Below, piece by piece: positions 35,742 through 43,682 of a stretch of DNA of 45,181 nucleotides. Made by a program: the position numbers and the translations under genes. The notes below the pieces were generated by a model. That model searched no databases. It saw only the letters and a program-made list of their open reading frames with translations, and had not been told where the DNA came from. Source of the DNA: an uncultured Bacteroidota bacterium (lineage in GTDB: Bacteria; Bacteroidota; Bacteroidia; Chitinophagales; LD1); assembly GCA_903889265.1 (NCBI GenBank), contig CAISWS010000059.1, forward strand, positions 1 through 45,181. Reading direction: 5' to 3'. Numbering within the stretch: the first letter of the stretch is position 1; each line of letters starts with the position of its first letter.

Positions 35742-36039
35742 TGGGGATAGGTTTATGGTTTTGCTAATTGCTGACAAATATAAATTTGAATATTGAATGA
35801 AGAAACGGAAAATAATGAATGAAATTGCAATTAGGGAGAGTTGATTTTTATGGTTTTGGCGTTGATTATGTGCCGGAAAGAGAGGGTTGGGGCGCATCTG
35901 CGATGCGAGTATTTTTTGATTAACGGTGCAAATATAGGGGAATATTTGATATGGATCGACTTTACCTCATTTTCTGTTTTAAATGAGGTGTAGAAGGTAT
36001 GCTAAATCAGTTGCAGGCTATTATTCAGAGATATAATCT
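35742..36039. other. Intergenic region with hairpin, upstream of the beta-helix gene
   Basis: About 300 nt. It contains the beta-helix promoter (next entry) and a perfect nine-pair hairpin ACCTCATTT/AAATGAGGT (35964-35972 and 35981-35989), about 50 nt past the end of the RluD gene. That hairpin could end RluD transcription but lacks a U-run. Nothing else is recognised. Confidence 0.5.
35775..35805 (-). promoter_or_regulatory. Candidate promoter for the beta-helix lipoprotein gene
   Basis: The minus strand reads TTTC (35805-35802), a 19-nt spacer and TATATTTG (35782-35775). The -7 box is an exact TAnnTTTG. The start codon lies about 34 nt downstream, supporting the 35741 start. Confidence 0.55.
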
Positions 36040-37122
36040 TCATTCTTCCTCCGCCACCGCTGCATTAGGATTGGTCCAATACTTCCTCCATTTCTCCAGA
36101 ACCGCCTGAAACTCGGGAGGGAGCGGAGATTCGAAAAACATGTTTTTGCCGGTTACCGGGTGCACAAAGCCTAAGGTGGCTGCGTGCAGGGCCTGGCGGG
36201 GCATTATTTTAAAACTATTTTCAATAAACTGTTTGTATTTGGCGTACACGGTGCCCTTTAATATTTTATCGCCGCCGTAACGGGTGTCGTTAAACAGGGT
36301 GTGGCCTATGTGTTTCATGTGCACCCGTATCTGGTGGGTGCGGCCGGTTTCAAGTTTGCACTCAACCAGGGTTACGTAATTGAGGCGTTCGAGCACCTTG
36401 TAGTGGGTAACAGCGTGCTTGCCTTTGTCACCATCAGGGTAAACTTCCATTTGCATGCGCTCGCGGGTATCGCGGCCTATGTTGCCGGTAATGGTGCCCT
36501 CATTTTCTATCGGGTCGCCCCAGACAAGGGCCATGTATTTACGTTGAATGGTACGGTCGAAAAACTGTTTGGCCAGGTGCGAGAGGGCAAAATCTGTTTT
36601 ACCCAAAATAATAAGGCCACTGGTGCCTTTATCAAGCCGGTGCACAAGCCCGGGGCGAAACTCTTCCTTCCCCTTGGGCAACTCGTTAAAGTGCCATAAC
36701 ACGGCGTTAATCAACGTTCCACGTGGATTCCCCAACCCCGGATGCACCACAATTTCCGGCGACTTATTGATTACAATAACATCGTCATCTTCGTACACAA
36801 TATCAATAGGAATGTTCTCCGGCACCAGATCGTAATTCTCAGCATGTTTGGGCATAATGAGGAGAATCTCATCATCGGGCCTTATTTTATAGCTGCTTTT
36901 TACCGGTTTGCCGTTTACCTGTATGCTACCGGCATCGGCAGCATTTTGGATTTTGGTACGGCTAACGTTATTGCCTATATGAACATGCAAAAACTTATCA
37001 ATCCTGATAGGGGTTTGGCCTTTGTCAACTTTAAGGTTAACCAGTTCAACCAGGTCATCACTCTGCTCTCCGGCAGTTCCGGTTACATCATCTTCATCTA
37101 ATATATCATTCTTCACGGGCAT
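36040..37122 (-). CDS. RluA/RluD family pseudouridine synthase with S4 domain
   Basis: A 360-residue protein. An acidic N-terminal tail precedes an S4 RNA-binding domain (IRIDKFLHVHIGNNVSRTKIQ and GSIQVNGKPVKSSYKIRPDD). The catalytic domain has the RluA-type motif RLDKGTSGLIILGK, in which the Asp is the catalytic residue. TGRTHQIRVHMKHIGH and the C-terminal ALHAATLGFVHP segment also match RluD. It should convert specific uridines in 23S rRNA (helix 69 for RluD) to pseudouridine. Orthology to RluD is likely, but several RluA-type paralogues exist in Bacteroidota. No close same-strand neighbour. Confidence 0.9.
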   Translation of the reverse strand: MPVKNDILDEDDVTGTAGEQSDDLVELVNLKVDKGQTPIRIDKFLHVHIGNNVSRTKIQNAADAGSIQVNGKPVKSSYKIRPDDEILLIMPKHAENYDLVPENIPIDIVYEDDDVIVINKSPEIVVHPGLGNPRGTLINAVLWHFNELPKGKEEFRPGLVHRLDKGTSGLIILGKTDFALSHLAKQFFDRTIQRKYMALVWGDPIENEGTITGNIGRDTRERMQMEVYPDGDKGKHAVTHYKVLERLNYVTLVECKLETGRTHQIRVHMKHIGHTLFNDTRYGGDKILKGTVYAKYKQFIENSFKIMPRQALHAATLGFVHPVTGKNMFFESPLPPEFQAVLEKWRKYWTNPNAAVAEEE

Positions 37123-37232
37123 AATTACTTATTGAGGGGTTCGAAACAAGGCTTTATTTAATCAGTAACCAATTCTATTATTCGCTTTTTAGAAAAATAC
37201 TTAACAGCCAACTCATCCCGTCCTGTCGGACA

Positions 37233-37259
37233 CCCTTCTCTTTGAAAAAAAGAGAAGGG
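37233..37259. repeat. CCCTTCTCTTT hairpin, likely dispersed intergenic repeat
   Basis: CCCTTCTCTTT (37233-37243) pairs perfectly with AAAGAGAAGGG (37249-37259) over a five-base loop. Just upstream, GTCCTGTCGGAC forms a smaller hairpin. It lies about 40 nt past the pgi/pmi stop and may also end that transcript, but has no U-run on the minus strand. The wording CATCCCGTCC..GGACACCCTTCTC is reminiscent of intergenic repeats common in Bacteroidota (from memory). Confidence 0.7.
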
Positions 37260-37301
37260 AACAGCCACCAAAAACTTAGTAATGGCAGTTATCATGGAAG
37301 T

Positions 37302-38294
37302 CTATTCACTTATACTGCTCAGGTGCTCTTTTAAGGCTATCAGCACGTCAATATCAAACGGGTCGTAACCCTGCATAATGCACAGGTGGTACGAAAGCCA
37401 GTCGCCAAAGTGTATAAGGTAAAAATGCTTTTCGTACGTATCGTGCCCTTTGGCGTGTATTTCGTGAAAAGGCTGCGCAATTTTGTGTAACACGTTTTCG
37501 GTAAAGTTAACCCTTAAAGTATTGCGCGGATGTTCATCATTTGTTCTTAAAACCAGCACAGCCAGGTGTTCGTTGTTTTTGCTCCAGCCTACCAGTTCGT
37601 TATGGTTTAGTTCAGGCAGTACATTCAGCCAGCAATGGCCTTTGGCGTTTTCGTTAATCTGCTGTTTAAGGCGCAGGGCCACGCTTTGGTATTTATCTTC
37701 GGCGTAAACAATAATGGGCTTTTTAAGGATTTGGGCGGCCAGGTATTCGGTTTCCTCCTGTATCTTTTTTTGTTCTGTTTCCATAAAAGAAGCGCTGCGG
37801 ATAAGGCTGGCTTTAAATTCGGCATTGATAAGCCCGTAATGCTGTAGAATAAAAAACAGCTGGGTTACTGAGTAGCCCAGGCAGGTTCTGGGCGGAAAGC
37901 CTGAGGGTATTTCAATCGAATCCCAGTTGTGTTTAAGGGCCATTTCGCCTAGTTTACCGCCGCTGGTAACACAAGTTGCCGGTATTTTAAGTTTAACAGC
38001 TGCACGCGCACAAGCAATGGTTTCTTCGGTATTGCCTGAGTAGGAGGAAAGGATAAGCAGGGTAGAAGCGTTAACAAACGCTGGCAGGCTGTAACCTTTA
38101 ACTACTGTTACGGGTAATTTAAGCTCGCTGCGCAAAAGTTCAGAAAACACCTCGCCGCCAATGCCCGAGCCTCCCATACCGCATATAACCACATTGCTTA
38201 TGGGTGTTTCAAATTTGCCCTTCAATACGGCCTTTTCGCCAATTTCAACGGCCTGTAGTACTTGTTGTGGAAAGTCTTTAATAAGGTTGAACAT
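37302..38294 (-). CDS. Bifunctional phosphoglucose/phosphomannose isomerase
   Basis: A 330-residue SIS-fold enzyme, the length of the short pgi/pmi family. The first SIS domain shows VICGMGGSGIGGEVFSELL and ILSSYSGNTEETIA. The second contains VYAEDKYQSVALRLKQQINENAK and LNHNELVGW, with the catalytic Glu and His regions of the family. It interconverts glucose-6-P or mannose-6-P with fructose-6-P and thus feeds glycolysis and sugar-nucleotide synthesis. The ATG at 38294 is the natural start. Its 5' leader is unusually structured: a promoter-linked RNA element at 38363-38453 precedes it. Confidence 0.9.
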   Translation of the reverse strand: MFNLIKDFPQQVLQAVEIGEKAVLKGKFETPISNVVICGMGGSGIGGEVFSELLRSELKLPVTVVKGYSLPAFVNASTLLILSSYSGNTEETIACARAAVKLKIPATCVTSGGKLGEMALKHNWDSIEIPSGFPPRTCLGYSVTQLFFILQHYGLINAEFKASLIRSASFMETEQKKIQEETEYLAAQILKKPIIVYAEDKYQSVALRLKQQINENAKGHCWLNVLPELNHNELVGWSKNNEHLAVLVLRTNDEHPRNTLRVNFTENVLHKIAQPFHEIHAKGHDTYEKHFYLIHFGDWLSYHLCIMQGYDPFDIDVLIALKEHLSSISE

Positions 38295-38362
38295 AAGGTT
38301 GTGTTAGGGTTTATAGACAAATAAAGCGAAATCTTCTGAGTTAAACCGGGAGGGTATTTATG

Positions 38363-38453
38363 CAGGTGCCGAAAAAAAGGGCAATGGCTTTCACCACTGC
38401 CCGCGCTTTCTGTAAACCCTCTTGCGGTGGCTTACAGAACGGTTTGGCACCTG
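38363..38453 (-). ncRNA. Candidate structured RNA (leader or small RNA) upstream of pgi/pmi
   Basis: Read on the minus strand, the element has an outer 8-bp stem (CAGGTGCC with GGCACCTG), a hairpin CTGTAAGCC/GGTTTACAG (38437-38410) and a hairpin GGGCAGTGG/CCATTGCCC (38402-38379) followed directly by seven T, an intrinsic terminator shape. Both hairpins need one G-U pair on the minus strand; on the plus strand the same positions would be A-C mismatches, so the minus strand is the transcribed one. A TATATTTG promoter box ends four bases before the outer stem. The 3' end of the element lies 68 nt before the pgi/pmi ATG. I do not recognise it as a known Rfam family. Confidence 0.6.
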
Positions 38454-38456
38454 GTG

Positions 38457-38464
38457 CAAATATA
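38457..38464 (-). promoter_or_regulatory. -7 promoter box for the structured RNA and pgi/pmi
   Basis: The minus strand reads TATATTTG, an exact TAnnTTTG, placing the transcript start at about the first bases of the outer stem at 38453. The -33 element is not clear. Confidence 0.5.
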
Positions 38465-38601
38465 AGGCAGATTGGCGAGTTATTTATTTTAAGGGCAATT
38501 TGAGTGGTTGAACGGGCTCATTTACAGGCTTAATTCAGAGGAAATTACGCGGGTATGGCGATATTTTTTTAGCAAAACCCCCAATTATCCGCAATTATGT
38601 T

Positions 38602-38609
38602 TATCTTTG
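38602..38609 (+). promoter_or_regulatory. -7 promoter box for the cold-shock gene
   Basis: TATCTTTG is an exact TAnnTTTG, 21 nt before the ATG. No TTTG is found at the usual distance. The leader would be very short. Confidence 0.4.
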
Positions 38610-38630
38610 GCGAAATTTAATAAATATTTT

Positions 38631-38822
38631 ATGCAAAAAGGAAAAGTAAAGTTTTTTAATGAAGCAAAGGGTTTCGGATTTATCAAAGACAATGACTCTG
38701 ATAAAGAATACTTTGTACACGTATCAGGTCTTGTTAACCAAATTAAAGAAGGTGAAGAAGTAACCTTTGAACTTCAGGAAGGTAAAAAAGGATTGAATGC
38801 AGTAAACGTAAAACTAGCATAG
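38631..38822 (+). CDS. CspA-family cold-shock protein
   Basis: A 63-residue single cold-shock domain. It starts MQKGKVKFFNEAKGFGFIKD, with RNP1 (KGFGFIKD) and RNP2 (YFVHVSGL) motifs intact. It binds single-stranded RNA and DNA as an RNA chaperone. The longer open frame from 38508 is rejected, because the ATG at 38631 gives the exact family N-terminus. It is followed by a strong terminator, so it is its own transcription unit. Cold induction cannot be judged, but the short leader argues against the long 5'-UTR thermosensor of E. coli cspA. Confidence 0.95.
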   Translation: MQKGKVKFFNEAKGFGFIKDNDSDKEYFVHVSGLVNQIKEGEEVTFELQEGKKGLNAVNVKLA

Positions 38823-38849
38823 TTATAATTCTATACCGTTCGAAATCTT

Positions 38850-38881
38850 GAGCTTCACATTTTTGTGAGGCTCTTTTTTTT
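38850..38881 (+). terminator. Intrinsic terminator after the cold-shock gene
   Basis: GAGCTTCAC (38850-38858) pairs with GTGAGGCTC (38865-38873) with one G-U pair, then eight T. A textbook terminator. Confidence 0.93.
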
Positions 38882-38911
38882 GCCCTAAATCGTGTTTTAC
38901 AATTAGCTTTA
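38879..38911 (+). promoter_or_regulatory. Candidate promoter for the DUF1003-MarC pair
   Basis: TTTG (38879-38882), 21 nt, TAGCTTTA (38904-38911): -33 exact, -7 with one mismatch. It begins within the T-run of the preceding terminator. Confidence 0.5.
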
Positions 38912-38932
38912 TCAGCACATAAATGAATCAAA

Positions 38933-39394
38933 ATGGAATCCAATAAGCCTAAAACCATAGCCGAACTCCGGAAACTTTTAAAGCCGGTTAAAAGCTTTTA
39001 CCCTCAGGCGAAAAAGCCCTTAACTGCTATGGACAGACTGGCAGTATGGATAACCGAGCATGTAGGCAGCATGGGTTTTTTTATGATCATTTTTGGATGG
39101 ACTGCCATTTGGCTGTTATGGAATACGTTAGGGCCCAAAGAGCTTCGTTTTGACCCTTATCCGGCTTTTGTGTTATGGCTTTTCCTGTCTAATTTGATTC
39201 AAATATTGCTGATGCCCCTGATTATGGTAGGACAAAACCAGCAAACTTTACACGCCGATGAGAGGGCCGAGGCCGACTTTAACGTGAATATAAAAGCGGA
39301 GCTGGAGATTGAAAATATTTTGCTGCACCTTGAAAATCAAAATGCCCTGATATTGCAGATATTGGAACATTTGGAAAAAAGCAAAAAGGAATAA
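38933..39394 (+). CDS. DUF1003 family membrane protein
   Basis: A 153-residue protein. The domain signature is clear: MDRLAVWITEHVGSMGFFM, a first membrane helix with WTAIWLLWN, then FDPYPAFVLWLFLSNLIQ and a second helix ending LIMVGQNQQ. The C-terminal part is an acidic, Leu-rich helix, probably coiled-coil (IENILLHLENQNALILQILE). The function of the family is unknown; two helices and a cytosolic coiled coil suggest an oligomeric inner-membrane protein. It is followed after 52 nt by marC-like DNA on the same strand. Confidence 0.9.
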   Translation: MESNKPKTIAELRKLLKPVKSFYPQAKKPLTAMDRLAVWITEHVGSMGFFMIIFGWTAIWLLWNTLGPKELRFDPYPAFVLWLFLSNLIQILLMPLIMVGQNQQTLHADERAEADFNVNIKAELEIENILLHLENQNALILQILEHLEKSKKE

Positions 39395-39446
39395 GCCAGT
39401 GTCAATTGCCGGCTAAAAGCGAAAGTAAAATAGAAGTTCTATTTTC

Positions 39447-40022
39447 ATGCCCATGTTAAATTTCAACTCAATAATTACGGTTACATTTACTCTGTTTGCT
39501 GTAATAGATATAGTAGGTGGCCTGCCCGCTATTATTGGTGTACGGCAACACCAGGCAAATTTTAATCCGGCAATAGCGTCGTTATCGGCTGGTGTGCTGA
39601 TGATTTTTTTTCTTTTTATGGGCGAAACGTTTTTGCACCTGGTGGGTATTGATGTAAGGTCGTTTGCCCTGGCGGGTTCCATCGTTATTTTTATACTGGC
39701 TATTGAAATGATATTGGGTGTTAATCTTTTTAAATCGAACCCGGACGAAAGCCATTCGGGCAATTTTGTGCCACTGGCGTTTCCGTTAATTGCAGGTTCG
39801 GGAACACTGACTACCATTATTTCGCTGCGCTCAGTTTATGGGGTTTGGGATATACTGGCGGGCATTTTGATAAACATTGTCATCGTTTTTGTGGTGCTTA
39901 GCTCAATGGGATGGATAGAAAGGCGTTTGGGGAAAACTGGCCTGGCGGCCATTAAGAAATTTTTTGGAGTGGTATTACTGGCAATCGCCATTAAGATATT
40001 CAGTAACTATATTAAGATATAG
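39447..40022 (+). CDS. MarC family integral membrane protein
   Basis: A 191-residue protein with six hydrophobic helices. It contains FAVIDIVGGLPAIIGV near the start and FVPLAFPLIAGSGTLTTIISL in the middle, which are the conserved P-x-G and FPLIAGPG-type motifs of the MarC/UPF0056 family. Despite the name, MarC does not confer multiple antibiotic resistance in E. coli, and the transported substrate is unknown. The ATG at 39447 or 39453 can serve as start. It probably forms a two-gene unit with DUF1003. Convergent with the next gene, with 25 nt between. Confidence 0.9.
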   Translation: MPMLNFNSIITVTFTLFAVIDIVGGLPAIIGVRQHQANFNPAIASLSAGVLMIFFLFMGETFLHLVGIDVRSFALAGSIVIFILAIEMILGVNLFKSNPDESHSGNFVPLAFPLIAGSGTLTTIISLRSVYGVWDILAGILINIVIVFVVLSSMGWIERRLGKTGLAAIKKFFGVVLLAIAIKIFSNYIKI

Positions 40023-40047
40023 GAACAGGGATATTTTGGGCTGCCAG

Positions 40048-40848
40048 CTAGTATTTTCCTTCATATAAACCATCTATAAACTTCTTCTCATTGTCGGTTA
40101 CCAGTTTCAATATTTCCTTTTTCATGTCGTCATCGTAATTTATAAACAGGTCGTAACCTTTCCGCATTATATCCAGCCCCAGTTCAATGGCTTCAATTTC
40201 ATTTTTGCTGTACATGTCGCCTTTCGATTTCATTTTTGTAATTACATCTTCCATAATGCTGATGGTTTTTCCCAGCAGGTTGGTATCTGTAAACGACTCA
40301 AATAATTGCTCCAGTTCGCTGATAAATTTATACAAGTCATCTTTTGGAATGGCGATCAGGCAGTCGTAGAATTGTTTATCGCTTACCGGTATGGCAAGTC
40401 CTTTTTCAACGGCTGCGGCGGTAAGGGTATTTTCAAAATGTTGGGCAGATGTATATGCTTCAAGCGAGTGAAGGCCTGCCCTGATGGCTGACGGGAATTG
40501 AAATCCAAATTTAAAAATGGCGCTGGTAATATTGCCCAGCAGGTTCCATACTTTGGCCGGATGCATTACATAGTTTTCCAGTTCGGAAAACGCTGCATCC
40601 AGTTTTTGCCGCTGAGCTGGTTCAGGGTAAAGGTTTGTAAGGAAATAGTGCCTGAGGGTTTCAACAATTTCAGGTGTGATATTATCTGGCAGGACCAGTG
40701 TTTTCTTTACGTTTTTATATTCGTACCGGGTGGCAACCACCGTTCTGTATTTGTTAATCAGGTGATATTTCATTTCTGAACCCATATTCTTTGCTGGTTT
40801 TTTCTTCTTTTCACCTGCCGGTTTTTTCTTTACTGCCATTTTGCGCAT
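40048..40848 (-). CDS. Unknown helical protein with Lys-rich N-terminus
   Basis: Not recognised. A 266-residue soluble protein: residues 1-25 are strongly basic (KKKPAGEKKKKPAKN), a tail often seen in nucleic-acid-binding or ribosome-associated proteins. The rest is predominantly helical and acidic, with Leu/Ile heptad-like stretches (LYKFISELEQLFESF and VITKMKSKGDMYSKNEIEAIELGLDI). There is no signal peptide, membrane helix or catalytic motif. The ATG at 40848 or 40839 may be the start. It stands alone, 148 nt from a kinase gene's region in divergent orientation, so shared control is possible. Confidence 0.7.
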   Translation of the reverse strand: MRKMAVKKKPAGEKKKKPAKNMGSEMKYHLINKYRTVVATRYEYKNVKKTLVLPDNITPEIVETLRHYFLTNLYPEPAQRQKLDAAFSELENYVMHPAKVWNLLGNITSAIFKFGFQFPSAIRAGLHSLEAYTSAQHFENTLTAAAVEKGLAIPVSDKQFYDCLIAIPKDDLYKFISELEQLFESFTDTNLLGKTISIMEDVITKMKSKGDMYSKNEIEAIELGLDIMRKGYDLFINYDDDMKKEILKLVTDNEKKFIDGLYEGKY

Positions 40849-40967
40849 TTATAGTCAGGCTGAAAATATCACTTTTTTTGAAGCGAACAGATGATTTCAA
40901 TCACGCTCGAATAAATAAGGAGCCCGCTACGCGATGGCTGCCAGGATCTTACATTGTTGAAGCACAG

Positions 40968-40999
40968 TTTATTCTTCATTCAGTATTTATCTATATTTG
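40968..40999 (+). promoter_or_regulatory. Candidate promoter for the membrane histidine kinase
   Basis: TTTA (40968-40971), 20 nt, TATATTTG (40992-40999): exact -7 box and near-exact -33 with ideal spacing. The start codon at 41099 leaves a leader of about 95 nt. Confidence 0.55.
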
Positions 41000-41098
41000 A
41001 GCGGTTACTATCAGCTACCCGGGAAGGCGAAATTTAATATTGGAGTTCAAATACTTATCGTAAAGCGGTTATTTTATTTAAAACGGTTTTTAAGAAGC

Positions 41099-43615
41099 AT
41101 GAGTACCCCCTTCAAACTGTACCTGTTAGTATCTGTGTTGTCGGTTTTCATTGTCGCAATAGGTGCCTATGGTATTAGTGCGCTTAGTACCATGAACCAT
41201 AATAATCAGACACTTTACGCCGACAGGATTTTTCCTTTACAACAACTAACTACAATCCGGTATTCATATGCCGATGGTATTCTGTCTTCGGTTCAGCGGG
41301 TGCAGAATCATCAGATGTCTAACATCGAGGCAGAGAAACAAGTATTGCAGGCTGAACAAAATATTTCATCCAATTGGCAGGCTTATTTGCAAACCTACCT
41401 TACCCCTGAAGAAACTGAATTGGCGAAACAGAATTCAGTATTAATGGATGAGGCCAAAAAGGCAATTAACAGACTGGCGAATATATTAAAGAGGGAGGGT
41501 GCCGTGGAATTGGATAACAATTTGAGTAAAGAACTTTATTCAGCTATAAATCCGGTTTTGGCTAAAACAAACGAACTGGTTGGATTGCAGGTTAGGGTAA
41601 GTGGTGATTTACATAAAAACAGCACAGAAGTTTATAACTCCACCACAACAAAATTTTACATCCTGGTTGCCGCCGCACTTCTTTTCGCTTTTGGCTTATC
41701 AGTTTTTATAGTTGGCGATGCCAGGCGCATGTTTAAAAACCTGGAGGCCAACAAAGAGAAATACCATTCATTAGTTGAGCATGCAGGAGATGCAATTTTT
41801 ATGGTCTCGGATGATACATCTATTTTGGATGTAAATCAAAGGGCTTCAGAGTTGCTGGGCTATACCCGTGCCGAACTACTAGGCATGAAGGCTGTGGATG
41901 TTTACCCGCCGGATGAACTGAGCATTCCGATCTTCAATTATGGCCTGCTGGAGAAGAATAAAACTCTTTTGAATGAATCAAGGCTGCAAAGAAAAGACGG
42001 AACTAAAGTAGATGTGGAAATAAGCCGGAGATTGCTGGTGAACCAACGAGGTTATTTGGCCATAGTGCGCGATATTACAGAGCGTAAACGGATAGAAGAA
42101 ACTTTACGGGATAGCGAAATAAAATACCGCAGTATTTTTGAAAACATACCGGATGTATCTTTTCAAACCAGCCTTGACGGGATGATTATTGAAACCAGCC
42201 CCTCATCATTAACCCAGATGGGATTTAACCGCGAAGAACTGATAGGCAAGCCGGTGCTAAGTCTTTATCATAATCCCGCTGACCGGGAACGGCCCTTTCA
42301 GATTTTGACTGAAACCGGGGAGGTTAAGGATTATGAGGTAAGGCTTAATTCAAGATTGAGCGATCCGGCTTATTTTTCGCTTAGTGCACGGTTGATATTG
42401 AAACCCGATGGCACTCCGGGTCATATTGATGGAATGGTAAGGAACATTACAGAGCGCAAACGGATAGACGCTGAGCTTGCCGAGCGAAAGGAGCAAATGG
42501 CTTTGTTTATTGAACACAGTCCTGCTGCACTGGCCATGTTTGATACGGAGATGAGATATATTGCTGTAAGCCGGAGATATATGAAGGATTATAAGCTTGG
42601 AGAACAACAAGTGGTTGGAAGGTGGCATTACGATCTATTTCCGGAAACACCGCAGCACCGCAGAGATATGCATCAACGCTGCCTGCAAGGGTATATTGAT
42701 AAGGTTGACGAAAATTCGTCTGTCAGGCCGGATGGAAGCCTGGAGTGGTACCGGTGGGAAATCCGTCCATGGCATAAAGCCAGTGGCGAAATAGGGGGCA
42801 TTATAATGTTTACTGAGGTTATTACAGAGCGGAAAAGGGCCGAAGAGCAAATACGTTTACTGAATGAAACGCTGGAACAGAAGGTCTTGGACCGTACGAA
42901 ACAGCTTCAGGAAGCCAATAAAGCGCTTGAAGGATTTTCATATTCCGTATCGCACGATTTGCGGGCGCCTGTACGAGCGGTATTGGGCTTTACAAAGATT
43001 ATTCAGCATGAGTATCTGTCCGGGTTTAATGATAATGTGAAGGAACTGTTTTCATATATCGTAGCCAGCGGCAATAGAATGAATGCTATTATAGATGACC
43101 TTCTTTCTTTGGCCCGTTACGAAAAGGCTAAACTAAATCCTTCGCCTCTGGAAATGGAGAAGCTGGTTAAAAGGGTTTGGGATGAGATTCTTCTGCGTCA
43201 CCCGCACCAGGCATCTCTTCGCTTAGGAAGTTTGCCGCAGGTGTTAGCAGACCCTTCATTGATGGAACAGGTTGTGGTTAACCTGATTTCAAACGCCGTA
43301 AAATATTCATCAAAAAAAGAAGAGCCTGTAGTTTATGTAAACTTTGAAAGGAAAGAAGGAACTATAACATATTCTATAAAAGATAACGGTGCCGGGTTTG
43401 ATATGAAAAATTACGGACAGCTTTTTGGTGCGTTTCAAAGGTTACATGGCAGCAGCGAGTTTGAAGGCACAGGTGTAGGGCTTTTATTGGTAAAGCGAAT
43501 TATTGAGAAACACGGTGGTGTTGTTTGGGCTGAGGGGAAGGTGATGGAAGGGGCAACGTTTTATTTCTCGTTACCAGATGAAATTGATATCGCTGAAATC
43601 AGTGACTCACAATAA
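41099..43615 (+). CDS. Membrane sensor histidine kinase with 4HB sensor and three PAS domains
   Basis: 838 residues from the ATG at 41099. The open frame extends to a TTG at 40997, but that overlaps the promoter box. TM1 (YLLVSVLSVFIVAIGAYGI) and TM2 (YILVAAALLFAFGLSVFIV) enclose a roughly 150-residue four-helix-bundle periplasmic sensor (4HB_MCP-like). Three PAS domains follow, each closing with ITERK-type linkers (KYHSLVEHAGDAIFMV, KYRSIFENIPDVSF and MALFIEHSPAALAMF). HisKA has SHDLRAPVRA (His near residue 619). HATPase_c has NLISNAVKYS, IKDNGAGFDM and GTGVGLLLVKRIIEKHGG. Orphan: no response regulator nearby. Confidence 0.93.
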   Translation: MSTPFKLYLLVSVLSVFIVAIGAYGISALSTMNHNNQTLYADRIFPLQQLTTIRYSYADGILSSVQRVQNHQMSNIEAEKQVLQAEQNISSNWQAYLQTYLTPEETELAKQNSVLMDEAKKAINRLANILKREGAVELDNNLSKELYSAINPVLAKTNELVGLQVRVSGDLHKNSTEVYNSTTTKFYILVAAALLFAFGLSVFIVGDARRMFKNLEANKEKYHSLVEHAGDAIFMVSDDTSILDVNQRASELLGYTRAELLGMKAVDVYPPDELSIPIFNYGLLEKNKTLLNESRLQRKDGTKVDVEISRRLLVNQRGYLAIVRDITERKRIEETLRDSEIKYRSIFENIPDVSFQTSLDGMIIETSPSSLTQMGFNREELIGKPVLSLYHNPADRERPFQILTETGEVKDYEVRLNSRLSDPAYFSLSARLILKPDGTPGHIDGMVRNITERKRIDAELAERKEQMALFIEHSPAALAMFDTEMRYIAVSRRYMKDYKLGEQQVVGRWHYDLFPETPQHRRDMHQRCLQGYIDKVDENSSVRPDGSLEWYRWEIRPWHKASGEIGGIIMFTEVITERKRAEEQIRLLNETLEQKVLDRTKQLQEANKALEGFSYSVSHDLRAPVRAVLGFTKIIQHEYLSGFNDNVKELFSYIVASGNRMNAIIDDLLSLARYEKAKLNPSPLEMEKLVKRVWDEILLRHPHQASLRLGSLPQVLADPSLMEQVVVNLISNAVKYSSKKEEPVVYVNFERKEGTITYSIKDNGAGFDMKNYGQLFGAFQRLHGSSEFEGTGVGLLLVKRIIEKHGGVVWAEGKVMEGATFYFSLPDEIDIAEISDSQ

Positions 43616-43654
43616 AAAAGCCGCCTTAGGAGCTACTCTGCAGGCGGCTTTTTT
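43615..43654. terminator. Bidirectional intrinsic terminator
   Basis: AAAAAGCCGCCT (43615-43626) pairs with AGGCGGCTTTTTT (43642-43654). T-runs on both strands serve the convergent kinase and msrB genes. Confidence 0.93.
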
Positions 43655-43682
43655 CAGATTTCTACGCTTTTGATGAACAAAC

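Noticed and set aside
35742..35897. Longer beta-helix protein starting at 35897
   Set aside because: The extra 52 residues would hide the lipoprotein signal, and a promoter box lies inside that stretch.
40997..41098. Kinase start at TTG 40997
   Set aside because: The TTG is part of the -7 promoter box; the ATG at 41099 begins directly before the first membrane helix.
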